DNA of 64,000 nucleotides from the NCBI RefSeq assembly GCF_030296835.1, contig NZ_AP027922.1:744001-808000 (forward strand), read 5' to 3'. The position numbers and the translations under genes were made by a program. This stretch comes from Pseudoalteromonas sp. MM1 (lineage in GTDB: Bacteria; Pseudomonadota; Gammaproteobacteria; Enterobacterales; Alteromonadaceae). The notes beneath the pieces are model-generated. The model had not been told where the DNA came from. It saw only the letters and a program-made list of their open reading frames with translations, and made no database searches. This document shows, piece after piece, positions 23,458-31,938 of the stretch (position 1 is its first letter; every line of letters starts with the position of its first letter).

Positions 23458-24657
23458 TTATAAATTTGCTTGAGCTTCTTTCACCATATCTTGTAGTGCA
23501 TCAATTAACAGTGGATCTCTGGAGTTTTGTTTAGCAAGTTCTAATGCGTGTTTCATGCTAGTAACAGCCTCTTTAAACTGTTTATCGGCCGTGTAGCCTT
23601 GCGATAACCGCATGTGGGAGTAAGCAGCATTAGGGTAATCACGCGTAAAGTGTTTAAGCGTAGTTATCGCTTTTTTAGTGTTACCAAATTTTTGCTGTCG
23701 ATGAGCAAATTCTACGTACACATCTTGTGGAATTTTAAGCTCAAAACCGTACTTATCACTCAGTGCTTGGTAGTAACCGGTAATAAGCGATACATCAGCA
23801 AATTTTCCGTGCTCGTCAGTCACTTTAAATATTAGGTCGCTAAATAGGTTAATTAGGCTATCGCTGAGGGCTGGTAGTATGGTGCCCATATGAGTAAATG
23901 TAGGGTAATGCTTATATTCCCATTTTAGCTGCGTAGGCATTTGTTGTTCTAAATTTACTAACGTATTTAATACACCGGTATAAAAACGTGACCCTTCACT
24001 TGCTACACTAATAAATAACTCTTGAGCGCCTTTAGGGTTTTTAGTGTATTTAATAATATTATTTTTTAACTCTTCGTCACTCCACCAACTATTTGGGCTA
24101 ATAGCTATGTAGTTGTTAAATAATTCCGGCTGATTAACTAAAGTATAAAGCGCCAATGTACCCGCATTAGAGTGACCAATTAATGTAGTGTAGCCGTTAG
24201 TTGAGTAGTTAGAGTTTATGTATGGCATGAGTTCGTCAGACACAAAATTTAAAAAATTGTCGGTTTGCCCAGCGTCAGGCCACTTATTTTTTACAAAGGT
24301 TTGAAACTCAGTTTTTGGCTCACCTTGTACTTTAGGTAAATAATCACGAACACGGTTAGTTGTATCCACACCAACAAGCATGGCATTAGGTATCTGCTCG
24401 TAATCAACAAGGGATTTTATAACGCCAGATGCTGTATGAAAGTGCTCAACACCATCAAGTAAATAAATAACATAAAGCGGTTGATCGTCTTTTACAGTGT
24501 CAGGTATGAAAATTCTGATGGGCCTATCTTCATTAAGTATTTTTGATTGTAGAATGACTTTTTTACCAACGGTTATATCGGTTGTAGCGGTGTCTGCGTG
24601 GCTTAAAAAAGAGGTACTAAAAGTAAGTGCAAATACAAGCGGTAGTAGGAGCTTCAT
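23458..24657 (-). CDS. Secreted alpha/beta-hydrolase esterase (IroE/BesA-like) with C-terminal TPR
   Basis: A 399-residue protein with a cleavable signal peptide (about 1-21, ending SHADT). It has a putative-esterase (PF00756-type) domain: YVIYLLDGVEHFH, then the nucleophile elbow LIGHSNAGTLALYT, with a late His in KHYPTFTHMG. Residues about 305-395 form two or three TPR-like helices (FAHRQQKFGNTKKAITTLKHF, SQGYTADKQFKEAVTSMKHALEL). Relatives include siderophore-lactone esterases and esterase D-like enzymes; the substrate is unknown here. The esterase-plus-TPR build is frequent in marine gammaproteobacteria. Repeat-rich spacers lie on both sides. Confidence 0.82.
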   Translation of the reverse strand: MKLLLPLVFALTFSTSFLSHADTATTDITVGKKVILQSKILNEDRPIRIFIPDTVKDDQPLYVIYLLDGVEHFHTASGVIKSLVDYEQIPNAMLVGVDTTNRVRDYLPKVQGEPKTEFQTFVKNKWPDAGQTDNFLNFVSDELMPYINSNYSTNGYTTLIGHSNAGTLALYTLVNQPELFNNYIAISPNSWWSDEELKNNIIKYTKNPKGAQELFISVASEGSRFYTGVLNTLVNLEQQMPTQLKWEYKHYPTFTHMGTILPALSDSLINLFSDLIFKVTDEHGKFADVSLITGYYQALSDKYGFELKIPQDVYVEFAHRQQKFGNTKKAITTLKHFTRDYPNAAYSHMRLSQGYTADKQFKEAVTSMKHALELAKQNSRDPLLIDALQDMVKEAQANL

Positions 24658-24756
24658 AAATATCCTTATTAAATAATGTGTTGCTCAATAATTGCACGGC
24701 TTTAGGTTTGAGTAAATGTTTATATTTTAGGCGCAAATGGAGGGGTAAGTAATTAA

Positions 24757-24810
24757 AAGCTGCGCTTTTTACGCAAGCAAGCTTTGCGTATCTACACGCA
24801 AACCCAATGT
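24757..24810. repeat. Diverged copy of the repeat at 23308
   Basis: AAAAGCTGCGCTTTTTACGC and the following AAGCAAGCTTTGCGTATCTACACGC align with AAAAGCAACGTTTTTTCCGC and AAGTAAGCTTAGCGTCTACATGC at 23308-23355. The two copies bracket the esterase gene in the same orientation. Confidence 0.5.
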
Positions 24811-24862
24811 ATTTATCGTAATTCTGCTTGTTGATATAAAGCGGACGCATACTAATATCACC

Positions 24863-24993
24863 CTGATAGCTGATAGCTGATAGCTGATAGCTGATAGCTG
24901 ATAGCTGATAGCTGATAGCTGATAGCTGATAGCTGATAGCTGATAGCTGATAGCTGATAGCTGATAGCTGATAGCTGATAGCTGATAGCTGAT
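24863..24993. repeat. Heptanucleotide tandem repeat (CTGATAG)n, about 18.7 copies
   Basis: A perfect 7-bp unit, CTGATAG, runs without interruption from 24863 to 24993 (131 bases). It lies between the esterase start (24657) and the rpsF promoter (25018), entirely outside genes. Read on the minus strand the repeat (CTATCAG) has no stop codon in any frame, while the plus strand meets TGA or TAG. A single related GCTATCAGCT lies at 23231. Such arrays vary in copy number by strand slippage. Confidence 0.97.
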
Positions 24994-25017
24994 TTATTAA
25001 AGCTTAAAAAAACCTGC

Positions 25018-25046
25018 TTGCTTAATTATCCATCTAAGCGTAAAAT
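25018..25046 (+). promoter_or_regulatory. Promoter of the rpsF-priB-rpsR-rplI operon
   Basis: TTGCTT at 25018-25023 and TAAAAT at 25041-25046 with an exact 17-base spacer, followed by a GC-rich GCGCGCTC discriminator as in growth-rate-controlled promoters. It lies only 25 bases downstream of the heptanucleotide array, which therefore occupies the UP-element and activator region. Confidence 0.8.
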
Positions 25047-25138
25047 GCGCGCTCATTTCGGCTTTTACACTATTAATTCCTTGCCTTAAACCGACCGGCC
25101 GAAACGGTAGAAGGCTCTATTAACCGTAAGGAATATCC

Positions 25139-25480
25139 ATGCGTCATTACGAAATCGTATTCATGGTTCACCCTGATCAGAGTGAGCAAGTATCTGGTAT
25201 GATCGAACGTTATACTGGTTCTATCACTGAAGCGGGTGGTACTATCCACCGTCTTGAAGACTGGGGCCGTCGTCAACTGGCTTACCCAATCAACAAGCTT
25301 CACAAAGCTCATTATGTTCTTATGAACGTTGAAGCACCTACTGAAGTAATCAGCGAGCTAGAAACTACTTTCCGCTACAACGATGCAGTGCTTCGTAACT
25401 TAGTTATGCGTACTAAAAATGCAGTAACTGAAGCGTCTCCTCTTGCAAGAGAAGAGAAGAAAGAAGCACCAGCTGCTTAA
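25139..25480 (+). CDS. rpsF: 30S ribosomal protein S6
   Basis: A 113-residue protein with the S6 core ([64 protein letters not shown]) and a charged tail ending EEKKEAPAA in place of the Glu-modified tail of E. coli. It binds S18 on the 30S platform. AAGGA precedes the start. It is the first gene of the conserved S6-PriB-S18-L9 operon. Confidence 0.98.
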   Translation: MRHYEIVFMVHPDQSEQVSGMIERYTGSITEAGGTIHRLEDWGRRQLAYPINKLHKAHYVLMNVEAPTEVISELETTFRYNDAVLRNLVMRTKNAVTEASPLAREEKKEAPAA

Positions 25481-25523
25481 TTGTTTTGAGTCCTAGCATG
25501 GCACGTAGTCAGCAGTTAGTGTA

Positions 25524-25841
25524 ATGGTTAGCCCATATATGAATCAGCTGGTTATATCGGGGGTTGTTTGTAAAACACCCAAGTTTAGCCAAAGCCCTGC
25601 AGGCATACCGCATTGTATTTTTGTTGTAGAACATAAATCGATGCAAACCGAAGCAGATCTTAACCGTAATAGTTACGTTAGGCTTCAGGTTGTTGCCAGT
25701 GGTAAGCAAATGCAACAACAGACTCAACATTTGCACGTTGGGCAGGCATTGCAAGTGAGTGGTTTTTTAAATCGCCACGAAGGTCGTAACGGCCTTAGCC
25801 AATTGGTTTTGCATGCTCAGCATATAGAAAGAATTATTTGA
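25524..25841 (+). CDS. priB: Primosomal replication protein N (PriB)
   Basis: A 105-residue single-stranded-DNA-binding OB-fold protein: LVISGVVCKTPKFSQSPAGIPHCIFVVEHKS, then GQALQVSGFLNRHEGRNGLSQLVLHAQHIE. PriB helps PriA restart replication forks. Its place between rpsF and rpsR is the standard gammaproteobacterial order. The start is uncertain: 25524 (MVSPYMNQ) or 25539 (MNQLVISG), which aligns better with the E. coli N-terminus. Neither has a strong ribosome site, suggesting coupling to rpsF translation. Confidence 0.93.
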   Translation: MVSPYMNQLVISGVVCKTPKFSQSPAGIPHCIFVVEHKSMQTEADLNRNSYVRLQVVASGKQMQQQTQHLHVGQALQVSGFLNRHEGRNGLSQLVLHAQHIERII

Positions 25842-25853
25842 GGAATTAATCTC

Positions 25854-26081
25854 ATGGCACGTTATTTCAGACGTCGTAAGTTCTGCCGCTTTAAAGCGGA
25901 AGGCGTACAACAAATCGATTACAAAGATCTAGCTACTCTTAGAAACTATGTTACAGAAAGTGGCAAAATCGTACCTAGCCGTATTACAGGTACTAGCGCT
26001 AAATACCAGCGCCAGCTAGCAACTGCTATTAAGCGTGCTCGCTACTTAGCCCTTCTTCCATACACTGACTTACATAAGTAA
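25854..26081 (+). CDS. rpsR: 30S ribosomal protein S18
   Basis: A 75-residue basic protein with the S18 signature ([63 protein letters not shown]). Length and sequence are almost invariant in the family. GAGGAAT is upstream of the ATG. It pairs with S6. Confidence 0.99.
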
Positions 26082-26116
26082 GCAGCGGATTAACAGTTTT
26101 TAAAAGGTGTAGAAAC

Positions 26117-26569
26117 ATGCAAGTTATTCTACTAGATAAGATCGCTAACCTAGGTGGCCTAGGTGACCAGGTTGTTGTTAAATCTGGCTTCGCACGTAAC
26201 TTCCTTTTCCCGCAAGGTAAGGCAGTTCCTGCAACTAAAGCAAACATTGAAACGTTTGATGCTCGTCGCGCAGACTTAGAAGCGAAAATCGCTGAACAGT
26301 TAACTGCAGCACAAGCACGCGCTGACAAACTAGAAGCATTAGCAGAAGTTACTTTAGTATCTAAAGCTGGTGACGAAGGTAAGCTATTCGGTTCAATCGG
26401 TACTCGTGACATCGCTGACGCTATCTCAGCTGTTGGTGTTGAAGTTGCTAAATCAGAAGTTCGTTTACCTCTAGGTACTATCCGTGAGACTGGCGAATTT
26501 GACGTTGCAATCGCAGTACACTCAGACGTAACAGCTACTATTAAAGTAATCGTTATTGCTGAAGCTTAA
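26117..26569 (+). CDS. rplI: 50S ribosomal protein L9
   Basis: A 150-residue protein with the L9 N-terminal domain ([36 protein letters not shown]), a long helix and a C-terminal domain ([16 protein letters not shown]). It is the last gene of the ribosomal operon, followed by a strong terminator. Confidence 0.99.
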   Translation: MQVILLDKIANLGGLGDQVVVKSGFARNFLFPQGKAVPATKANIETFDARRADLEAKIAEQLTAAQARADKLEALAEVTLVSKAGDEGKLFGSIGTRDIADAISAVGVEVAKSEVRLPLGTIRETGEFDVAIAVHSDVTATIKVIVIAEA

Positions 26570-26584
26570 TTTTTAATTAAGCCC

Positions 26585-26614
26585 AAAAAGCCGTGCTTTT
26601 AGCGCGGCTTTTTT
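26585..26614 (+). terminator. Terminator after rplI
   Basis: AAAGCCGTGC pairs with GCGCGGCTTT around TTTTA (one G-T pair) and is followed by six T residues. Confidence 0.92.
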
Positions 26615-26755
26615 GTATCTAAAATTCTTCTCTAATACTTCTTTATAAAATTATTTCACTATTTTTATTCTTTGTTTAAACCTTTTTTGCCTGTCTTTGC
26701 GTCTTACTTATCAATAAACTAAAAACATAAAAATAACTAAAAGGCGACGTCACGG

Positions 26756-27304
26756 ATGTTACACGTTAAACCCGAAAACGCACCCATGTGCGAAGCTGCA
26801 TTAATTGAGCAGGTTAAGTCGGGCGACCAAAGTGCATACAAAGCGCTCTATGAGCTGCATATAAAGCGTGTATACGGTTTATGTTTGCGCTTACTGGCCG
26901 ATGAAGCGCACGCTGAAGATGCCGCCCAAGAAGTGTTTGTGCAGGTGTGGCATAAAATAGCGCAGTTTGACGGCCGCTCACAATTCTCTACTTGGTTACA
27001 TAGCGTAGCAAGCAACATTGCGATTAGTTATGTACGCAAGCACAAAAGCTGGTTAAACAAAGTAGTGAGCATAGAGCAAAGCGGTATGGATGAGCAAAGC
27101 GCACAAAGCTGTAAGGGCCTCAATGGGCTCGATAAACTAATAGTTCGTTTGCCAGAGCGTGCCCGTATGGTGTTTGTTTTATATGCCATTGAAGGCTACC
27201 GCCACGAAGAAATAGCCAAGCAATTAGGTATGGCTGTGGGGTCAAGTAAGTCCCAATACCATAGAGCAAGGCAGTTATTACAAGAGTGGTACGAGTATGA
27301 GTAA
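26756..27304 (+). CDS. ECF-type RNA polymerase sigma factor
   Basis: A 182-residue group 4 sigma factor: region 2 (YKALYELHIKRVYGLCLRLLADEAHAEDAAQEVFVQVWHKI, then STWLHSVASNIAISYVRK) and region 4 with helix-turn-helix (LPERARMVFVLYAIEGYRHEEIAKQLGMAVGSSKSQYHRARQLL). It overlaps the next gene by 8 bases. The downstream products are a single-span membrane protein in the usual anti-sigma position and a DUF4097-like protein, so this resembles a cell-envelope signalling operon. The inducing signal is unknown. Confidence 0.9.
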   Translation: MLHVKPENAPMCEAALIEQVKSGDQSAYKALYELHIKRVYGLCLRLLADEAHAEDAAQEVFVQVWHKIAQFDGRSQFSTWLHSVASNIAISYVRKHKSWLNKVVSIEQSGMDEQSAQSCKGLNGLDKLIVRLPERARMVFVLYAIEGYRHEEIAKQLGMAVGSSKSQYHRARQLLQEWYEYE

Positions 27305-27773
27305 ACAAAATTTTGATGACTACTTAAACAAGTCTTTAAATAACTTAAATAAAGACATAACACCTAATAAATCGCTATGGGCGGGGGTAGAGCACGCCAT
27401 AGTTGCAGGCAAACCAACGGCAAATAAAACGCCATTATGGCCTAAGTTAAGTGCTATTGCTGCGTGTAGTGTAGCGGCGTTATTAGCAATAAATATGTTT
27501 ATAAAAAATAACGAGCCAAGCCAAGTGGTGGCTATGAGCGATTACTTTAAAGCGCAAAAGCAAAGTTTATTAGTGCAGTACAAAAACCAACATGCACTAA
27601 CCAATAACTGGCAAGCACAGCTAGAAGAGCTTGAAGAAGCTGAACAAGCAATTAAACAAGCACTTGAAAACGAGCCACAAAATCAGGCGTTACTGACTAT
27701 GTTGGCACAGGTTTATCAGCAACAACTCGACTTAATTAACAAGGTGCATGCACCGCGTTGGCAGCAAATATAG
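27297..27773 (+). CDS. Single-span membrane protein, possible anti-sigma factor
   Basis: A 158-residue protein with a cytoplasmic N-terminus of about 50 residues, one membrane segment (LSAIAACSVAALLAINMFI, about 50-68) and a periplasmic Gln/Glu-rich coiled-coil tail. There is no zinc-binding His-x3-Cys-x2-Cys motif, so it is not a classical ZAS anti-sigma factor. Its overlap with the sigma gene and its topology suggest an anti-sigma role; this is inference from position only. Confidence 0.65.
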   Translation: MSKQNFDDYLNKSLNNLNKDITPNKSLWAGVEHAIVAGKPTANKTPLWPKLSAIAACSVAALLAINMFIKNNEPSQVVAMSDYFKAQKQSLLVQYKNQHALTNNWQAQLEELEEAEQAIKQALENEPQNQALLTMLAQVYQQQLDLINKVHAPRWQQI

Positions 27774-27782
27774 GGGAATAAC

Positions 27783-28721
27783 ATGAAAGCAATTTTACTT
27801 GGGCTAAGCCTATTACCACTAAGCGTTTTAGCGGGTGAAAAAATAGATAAGCAAATAGAGGTGCCAAGCGGCGGCACTATTTTTATTGAAAACCAACGTG
27901 GCGATGTAAACATAACTGGCTGGGATAAAAACGAATTTAAAGTATCAGGCGAGCTTGATGATAAAGCACAAGGGTTTGAGCTAAAAACCACGGGCGATAA
28001 AACCGAGTTTATAGTAAAAATGCCACGTAATTTGGGGTGGGGCAACAATGGAGATGGCTCTAACTTAACTGTATTTATGCCAAAAAGCAGTCATTTAGAG
28101 TTTGCCGGCGTAAATGTGTCGGTGACTGCAAAAGCACTAAAAAAAGGCGCTGAGGTTGATGTAGTTAACGGTGAAATTACGGTAGATGATATTAGCGGCA
28201 CTGTTAAATTGAGCACCGTAAATGGCGATGTAAATGCACAAAACTTAAGCGGTAATATTCAATTTGAAACCGTAAACGGTGAAATAAACGATAAGCAATC
28301 AAGCGGAGAGTTACGTTTTAGCGCTGTAAATGGCGATATCAAATCAAGCACAACCGCAAACGATGTGCGATTAGAAAACGTAAATGGTGATATTGGTTTT
28401 ACATTATCGAGCATTAAAAGCTTGCGAATTAACACCGTAAACGGTGAAGCTGAAATACGTATTAGTGAGCTGTTGAAAGGCGCTGATGTACGCTATGAGT
28501 CGGTAAGTGGCGATGCTGATTTTTATTTTCCGCAAAACGTATCTGCCCAGTTTGAAATTAAAGCCCATGCAAATGGTAAAATTATTAATAAAATTACCAG
28601 CGATAAAGTAACTAAAGCTAAATATGGTCCCGCAAGCGATTTAGAGTTTAGTGCCAATGGTGGCAGCGCAAGTGTTGAAATGGATACCATAAGCGGGCGC
28701 ATTGAGCTGCGAACTAAATAA
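27783..28721 (+). CDS. Exported DUF4097-like beta-solenoid protein
   Basis: A 312-residue protein with a signal peptide (about 1-18, LLPLSVLAGEK). It is followed by regular repeats of about 18-20 residues built around T/AVNGD/E (VNGEITVDDISG, VNGDVNAQNLSG, VNGEINDKQSSG, VNGDIKSSTTAN, VNGDIGFTLSS, VNGEAEIRIS). This is the adhesin-like right-handed beta-solenoid pattern of DUF4097 proteins, of unknown function. The third gene of the ECF operon, it starts 10 bases after the membrane protein gene. A hairpin follows at 28747-28771. Confidence 0.82.
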   Translation: MKAILLGLSLLPLSVLAGEKIDKQIEVPSGGTIFIENQRGDVNITGWDKNEFKVSGELDDKAQGFELKTTGDKTEFIVKMPRNLGWGNNGDGSNLTVFMPKSSHLEFAGVNVSVTAKALKKGAEVDVVNGEITVDDISGTVKLSTVNGDVNAQNLSGNIQFETVNGEINDKQSSGELRFSAVNGDIKSSTTANDVRLENVNGDIGFTLSSIKSLRINTVNGEAEIRISELLKGADVRYESVSGDADFYFPQNVSAQFEIKAHANGKIINKITSDKVTKAKYGPASDLEFSANGGSASVEMDTISGRIELRTK

Positions 28722-28746
28722 CGCTTAATACCGTTAATGATTACAA

Positions 28747-28771
28747 AAAGCAGGAAAAGATTTCCTGCTTT
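28747..28771 (+). terminator. Perfect hairpin after the ECF operon
   Basis: An 11-bp perfect stem (AAAGCAGGAAA/TTTCCTGCTTT) with a 3-base loop. The T-tract after it is short, so it may be a leaky terminator in front of dnaB. Confidence 0.6.
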
Positions 28772-28834
28772 GCTATTTGCACAGCCCCGCCAAGTCGATA
28801 GAATAGAGCCATTCAATTTTAGTACTGTGAAGTT

Positions 28835-30214
28835 ATGGCCAAACCAGATAAGCAAGTCGATACCCTTAAAGTCCCTCCCCATTCAATAGAAGCTGAACAA
28901 TCTGTTTTAGGTGGCTTAATGCTTGATAACCAAGCGTTTGACCGCGTAGCAGAGCTGGTTGTTGCGCAGGACTTTTATACCCGCACCCATAAGCTTATTT
29001 TTGAAGCCATGACCGCACTTGCTGAAGTGGGCGATCCGATAGATTTAATTACAATTTCAGAAAGCCTTGAAAAAAATAACCAACTAGCAGGTATTGGTGG
29101 TTTTGCGTATTTGGCCGAGATAGCTAAAAACACCCCAAGTGCTGCGAATATTGATGCATACGCTAATATTGTGCGTGAGCGCGCGGTAGTACGCGAAATG
29201 ATTGGCGTAGCTAACGAAATAGCCGAAGCCGGTTTTAACCCAGAAGGGCGCACCAGCCACGACTTATTAGATTTTGCCGAGAGTAAAGTATTTAAAATTG
29301 CTGAGCAACGTACAAAAAGTACTGAAGGCCCGCAAAGCATTCATAACATTCTTGAAAAAACCGTCGATAAAATCGAAGAGCTATACCAGTCGCCGCAAGA
29401 CGGTGTAACCGGTGTAAGTACCGGCTATGCTGATTTAGATAAAATGACAGCAGGTATGCAGCCTTCTGATTTAATTATTGTTGCAGCACGTCCTTCAATG
29501 GGTAAAACCACCTTTGCGATGAACCTTGCAGAGCACGCCGCAATGACGCAAGACAAGCCTGTGCTTATTTACTCACTAGAAATGCCCTCAGAACAAATTA
29601 TGATGAGGATGCTCGCGTCACTTGGTCGTATTAACCAAACTAAGGTACGTACCGGCCAGTTAGATGATGACGATTGGGCACGCCTTTCATCAACCATGGG
29701 GTTGTTGATGGAAAAAGGCAAAATGTATGTTGATGATGCATCAGGGCTAACCCCTACCGATGTACGTTCACGTGCAAGGCGAATAGCGCGCGACCACGGT
29801 GGTATTAGTATGATCATGGTCGATTACCTGCAGTTAATGCGCGTACCTAGCCTATCTGACAACCGTACCTTAGAGATTGCCGAAATATCGCGTTCATTAA
29901 AAGCGCTCGCAAAAGAATTACAGTGCCCGGTTATAGCGCTTTCGCAGCTAAACCGTACCCTAGAGCAACGTGCTGATAAGCGCCCAATAAACTCTGATTT
30001 ACGTGAGTCGGGCTCGATAGAGCAAGATGCCGATTTAATCATGTTTATATACCGCGATGAGGTATACAACGAAGACAGTACTGAAAAAGGCATCGCCGAA
30101 ATTATCATAGGTAAACAGCGTAATGGTCCTATTGGTAAAGTGCGCTTAACCTTCCAAGGGCAATTTTCTCGCTTTGATAATTACGCGGGGCCAGCAGTTG
30201 ATGATGAATACTAA
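28835..30214 (+). CDS. dnaB: Replicative DNA helicase DnaB
   Basis: A 459-residue hexameric helicase: N-terminal primase-binding domain (PPHSIEAEQSVLGGLMLDNQAFD), linker, and RecA-like domain with Walker A (ARPSMGKTTFAMN), Walker B (MIMVDYLQLM) and arginine-finger region (KQRNGPIGKVRLTF). It is full length with no intein. Its stop shares one base with the alr start (TAATG), as in the common dnaB-alr linkage. Confidence 0.98.
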   Translation: MAKPDKQVDTLKVPPHSIEAEQSVLGGLMLDNQAFDRVAELVVAQDFYTRTHKLIFEAMTALAEVGDPIDLITISESLEKNNQLAGIGGFAYLAEIAKNTPSAANIDAYANIVRERAVVREMIGVANEIAEAGFNPEGRTSHDLLDFAESKVFKIAEQRTKSTEGPQSIHNILEKTVDKIEELYQSPQDGVTGVSTGYADLDKMTAGMQPSDLIIVAARPSMGKTTFAMNLAEHAAMTQDKPVLIYSLEMPSEQIMMRMLASLGRINQTKVRTGQLDDDDWARLSSTMGLLMEKGKMYVDDASGLTPTDVRSRARRIARDHGGISMIMVDYLQLMRVPSLSDNRTLEIAEISRSLKALAKELQCPVIALSQLNRTLEQRADKRPINSDLRESGSIEQDADLIMFIYRDEVYNEDSTEKGIAEIIIGKQRNGPIGKVRLTFQGQFSRFDNYAGPAVDDEY

Positions 30215-31293
30215 TGCGCTTAGCCACAGCCGAAATTAACTTAACCGCCCTTGCGCATAACTTATCGCAAGTAAAACATTTTGCGCCAAGTAGCAAAATA
30301 ATGGCGGTATTAAAAGCCAATGCATATGGGCATGGTTTAGTGAAAATTGCCCAGCACTTAAATAGTGCTGATGCTTTTGCAGTTGCCCGAATTGATGAAG
30401 CCCTCGCACTGCGCGCCGGTGGCTTAACAAAACCAATAGTGCTGCTTGAAGGGTTTTTTAATAAAGCCGACTTGCCTATTTTATTGGCTAATAATTTTCA
30501 AACTATTGTGCACGACGAAAACCAGCTTGCAGCAATAGAAAGTGCCACCTTAGATGCGCCAATTACTTGCTGGCTAAAAATAAACACCGGTATGCACCGA
30601 TTAGGTATAGCACCTGAGCAGTTTGAAGAATTTTATAGCCGCTTACAGCGCACACCCAATGCTAAAAGTACCATTAATTTAATGACTCATTTTTCGTGTG
30701 CCGATGATACACATAATGCTAAAACGGCTCAGCAAATTAGCTTATTTGATTCGCTTGTAAAGGGGATAGACCAAGCGCATTGCTTATCAAATTCGGCCGG
30801 TATTATAGCTTGGCCAGCAGGGCATGGTGATTGGATACGTCCTGGGCTTATGCTTTATGGGGTGTCGCCAATGGCAAACAGTACTGGGCAGCAGCACAAT
30901 TTAAAACCCGTCATGCGTTTAACCACAAAGGTGATTGCAGTGCGTGATGTTGCCGCACATGAGCGAGTAGGGTATGGAGGCCGTTGGCAAAGTGATAAAC
31001 CGACCAAATTAGCCGTAGTGGCTATGGGTTATGGCGATGGCTATCCGCGTCATGCCAAAGAAGGCACACCAGTTATGATTGCTGGGCAGCGTTACGGTAT
31101 TGTAGGAAGTGTATCTATGGATATGATAAGCATTGATATAGGCGCAAACGAGCACAATGTTAAAGTAGGCGACAGCGTTACCATGTGGGGGCCGGAGCTG
31201 CCGGTTGAAGAAATAGCCCACTGCGCCGATACTATCCCTTACGAATTGCTATGTAATATTACACCGCGCGTAAGTTACGAGTACCAGCGATAG
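30214..31293 (+). CDS. alr: Alanine racemase
   Basis: A 359-residue PLP fold type III enzyme that makes D-alanine for peptidoglycan. The PLP lysine lies in MAVLKANAYGHGL, the catalytic tyrosine in ERVGYGGRWQ, and the C-terminal beta domain has GYGDGYPRHA and GSVSMDMISIDIG. It overlaps dnaB by one base, so translation is coupled. Confidence 0.97.
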   Translation: MRLATAEINLTALAHNLSQVKHFAPSSKIMAVLKANAYGHGLVKIAQHLNSADAFAVARIDEALALRAGGLTKPIVLLEGFFNKADLPILLANNFQTIVHDENQLAAIESATLDAPITCWLKINTGMHRLGIAPEQFEEFYSRLQRTPNAKSTINLMTHFSCADDTHNAKTAQQISLFDSLVKGIDQAHCLSNSAGIIAWPAGHGDWIRPGLMLYGVSPMANSTGQQHNLKPVMRLTTKVIAVRDVAAHERVGYGGRWQSDKPTKLAVVAMGYGDGYPRHAKEGTPVMIAGQRYGIVGSVSMDMISIDIGANEHNVKVGDSVTMWGPELPVEEIAHCADTIPYELLCNITPRVSYEYQR

Positions 31294-31307
31294 TTAATAA
31301 GTGATAT

Positions 31308-31547
31308 TTATTCTTTAATAAAGTAAATGTCACTAAAGCCCATACGGGCAAATTCTTGGTCACGAAAGTTACGGACAGCAGAAGAGCCTTTTGAGGTCAT
31401 TTCTATTTGGCGTACCATGTTTAAGTAGTTAGTTAAATCAATACCTTCGGCAGCGGCAATAGCTTGATACATGTCGTGGTATTTGTCTTTTGCGAAGTTA
31501 ATTTCGCGCGGTTGGTTTTTAAATGTATAGGTTATTCTGCGTGCCAT
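31308..31547 (-). CDS. Small DUF2960-like protein
   Basis: A 79-residue protein (MARRITYTFKNQPREINFA, then MTSKGSSAVRNFRDQEFARMGFSDIYFIKE). The sequence resembles DUF2960, a small conserved family of Vibrio and Shewanella relatives with no known function; the family name is from memory. It has no signal peptide or membrane segment. It converges on alr with 14 bases between stops and no terminator visible. Confidence 0.75.
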   Translation of the reverse strand: MARRITYTFKNQPREINFAKDKYHDMYQAIAAAEGIDLTNYLNMVRQIEMTSKGSSAVRNFRDQEFARMGFSDIYFIKE

Positions 31548-31645
31548 AATAAGCTCAGCTAATTGAGTGTGAGTGTAATTTTACACTGTATTGAACTGGC
31601 ATTGAACGATTTGTTGAAATCAAATAATTAAAAGTAGAGTTTAAA

Positions 31646-31897
31646 ATGAAATTATCAGTAGAGATCAGTAAATACCCACTTCATCAAGATTACATCCCGT
31701 TTATAAAAGGTTTTATTGACCGCTTAAACGAATACGACAACTTAAAAGTGATCACCAATACGCTTTCTACGCAAATTTTTGGCGATTACGATTTAGTAAT
31801 GCAAGTGCTAAACACCGAGATTAAACGCTCGTACGAAGAGTTTGGTAAGGCTATTTTTGTTTGTAAGTTTTTATCTGGCGATTTATCTCCAGCGTAA
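31646..31897 (+). CDS. YkoF-like thiamine/HMP-binding family protein
   Basis: An 83-residue single-domain protein: MKLSVEISKYPLHQDYIPFIKGFIDRLNEYDNLKVITNTLSTQIFGDYDLVMQVLNTEIKRS. This pattern (ISxYPL, NTLSTxIxGDYD, AIFVCKF) resembles the YKOF-related family, whose studied members bind thiamine or its HMP precursor. It heads a three-gene set with a PnuC-type transporter and a sugar/vitamin kinase-like gene. No TPP riboswitch was recognised upstream. Confidence 0.7.
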   Translation: MKLSVEISKYPLHQDYIPFIKGFIDRLNEYDNLKVITNTLSTQIFGDYDLVMQVLNTEIKRSYEEFGKAIFVCKFLSGDLSPA

Positions 31898-31938
31898 TCG
31901 CCTTTATTTAACGTGTATTAAAAACGGTAACCGCACAC

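Noticed and set aside
24617..24850. A 77-codon minus-strand frame upstream of the esterase
   Set aside because: It overlaps the esterase signal peptide in another frame and covers repeat sequence; no coding signs.
24863..24993. CRISPR array
   Set aside because: The repeat is a contiguous 7-base unit with no spacers, so it is a simple tandem repeat.
31548..31645. TPP riboswitch before the vitamin cluster
   Set aside because: The leader is short and the conserved CTGAGA and ACCTGA elements were not found.
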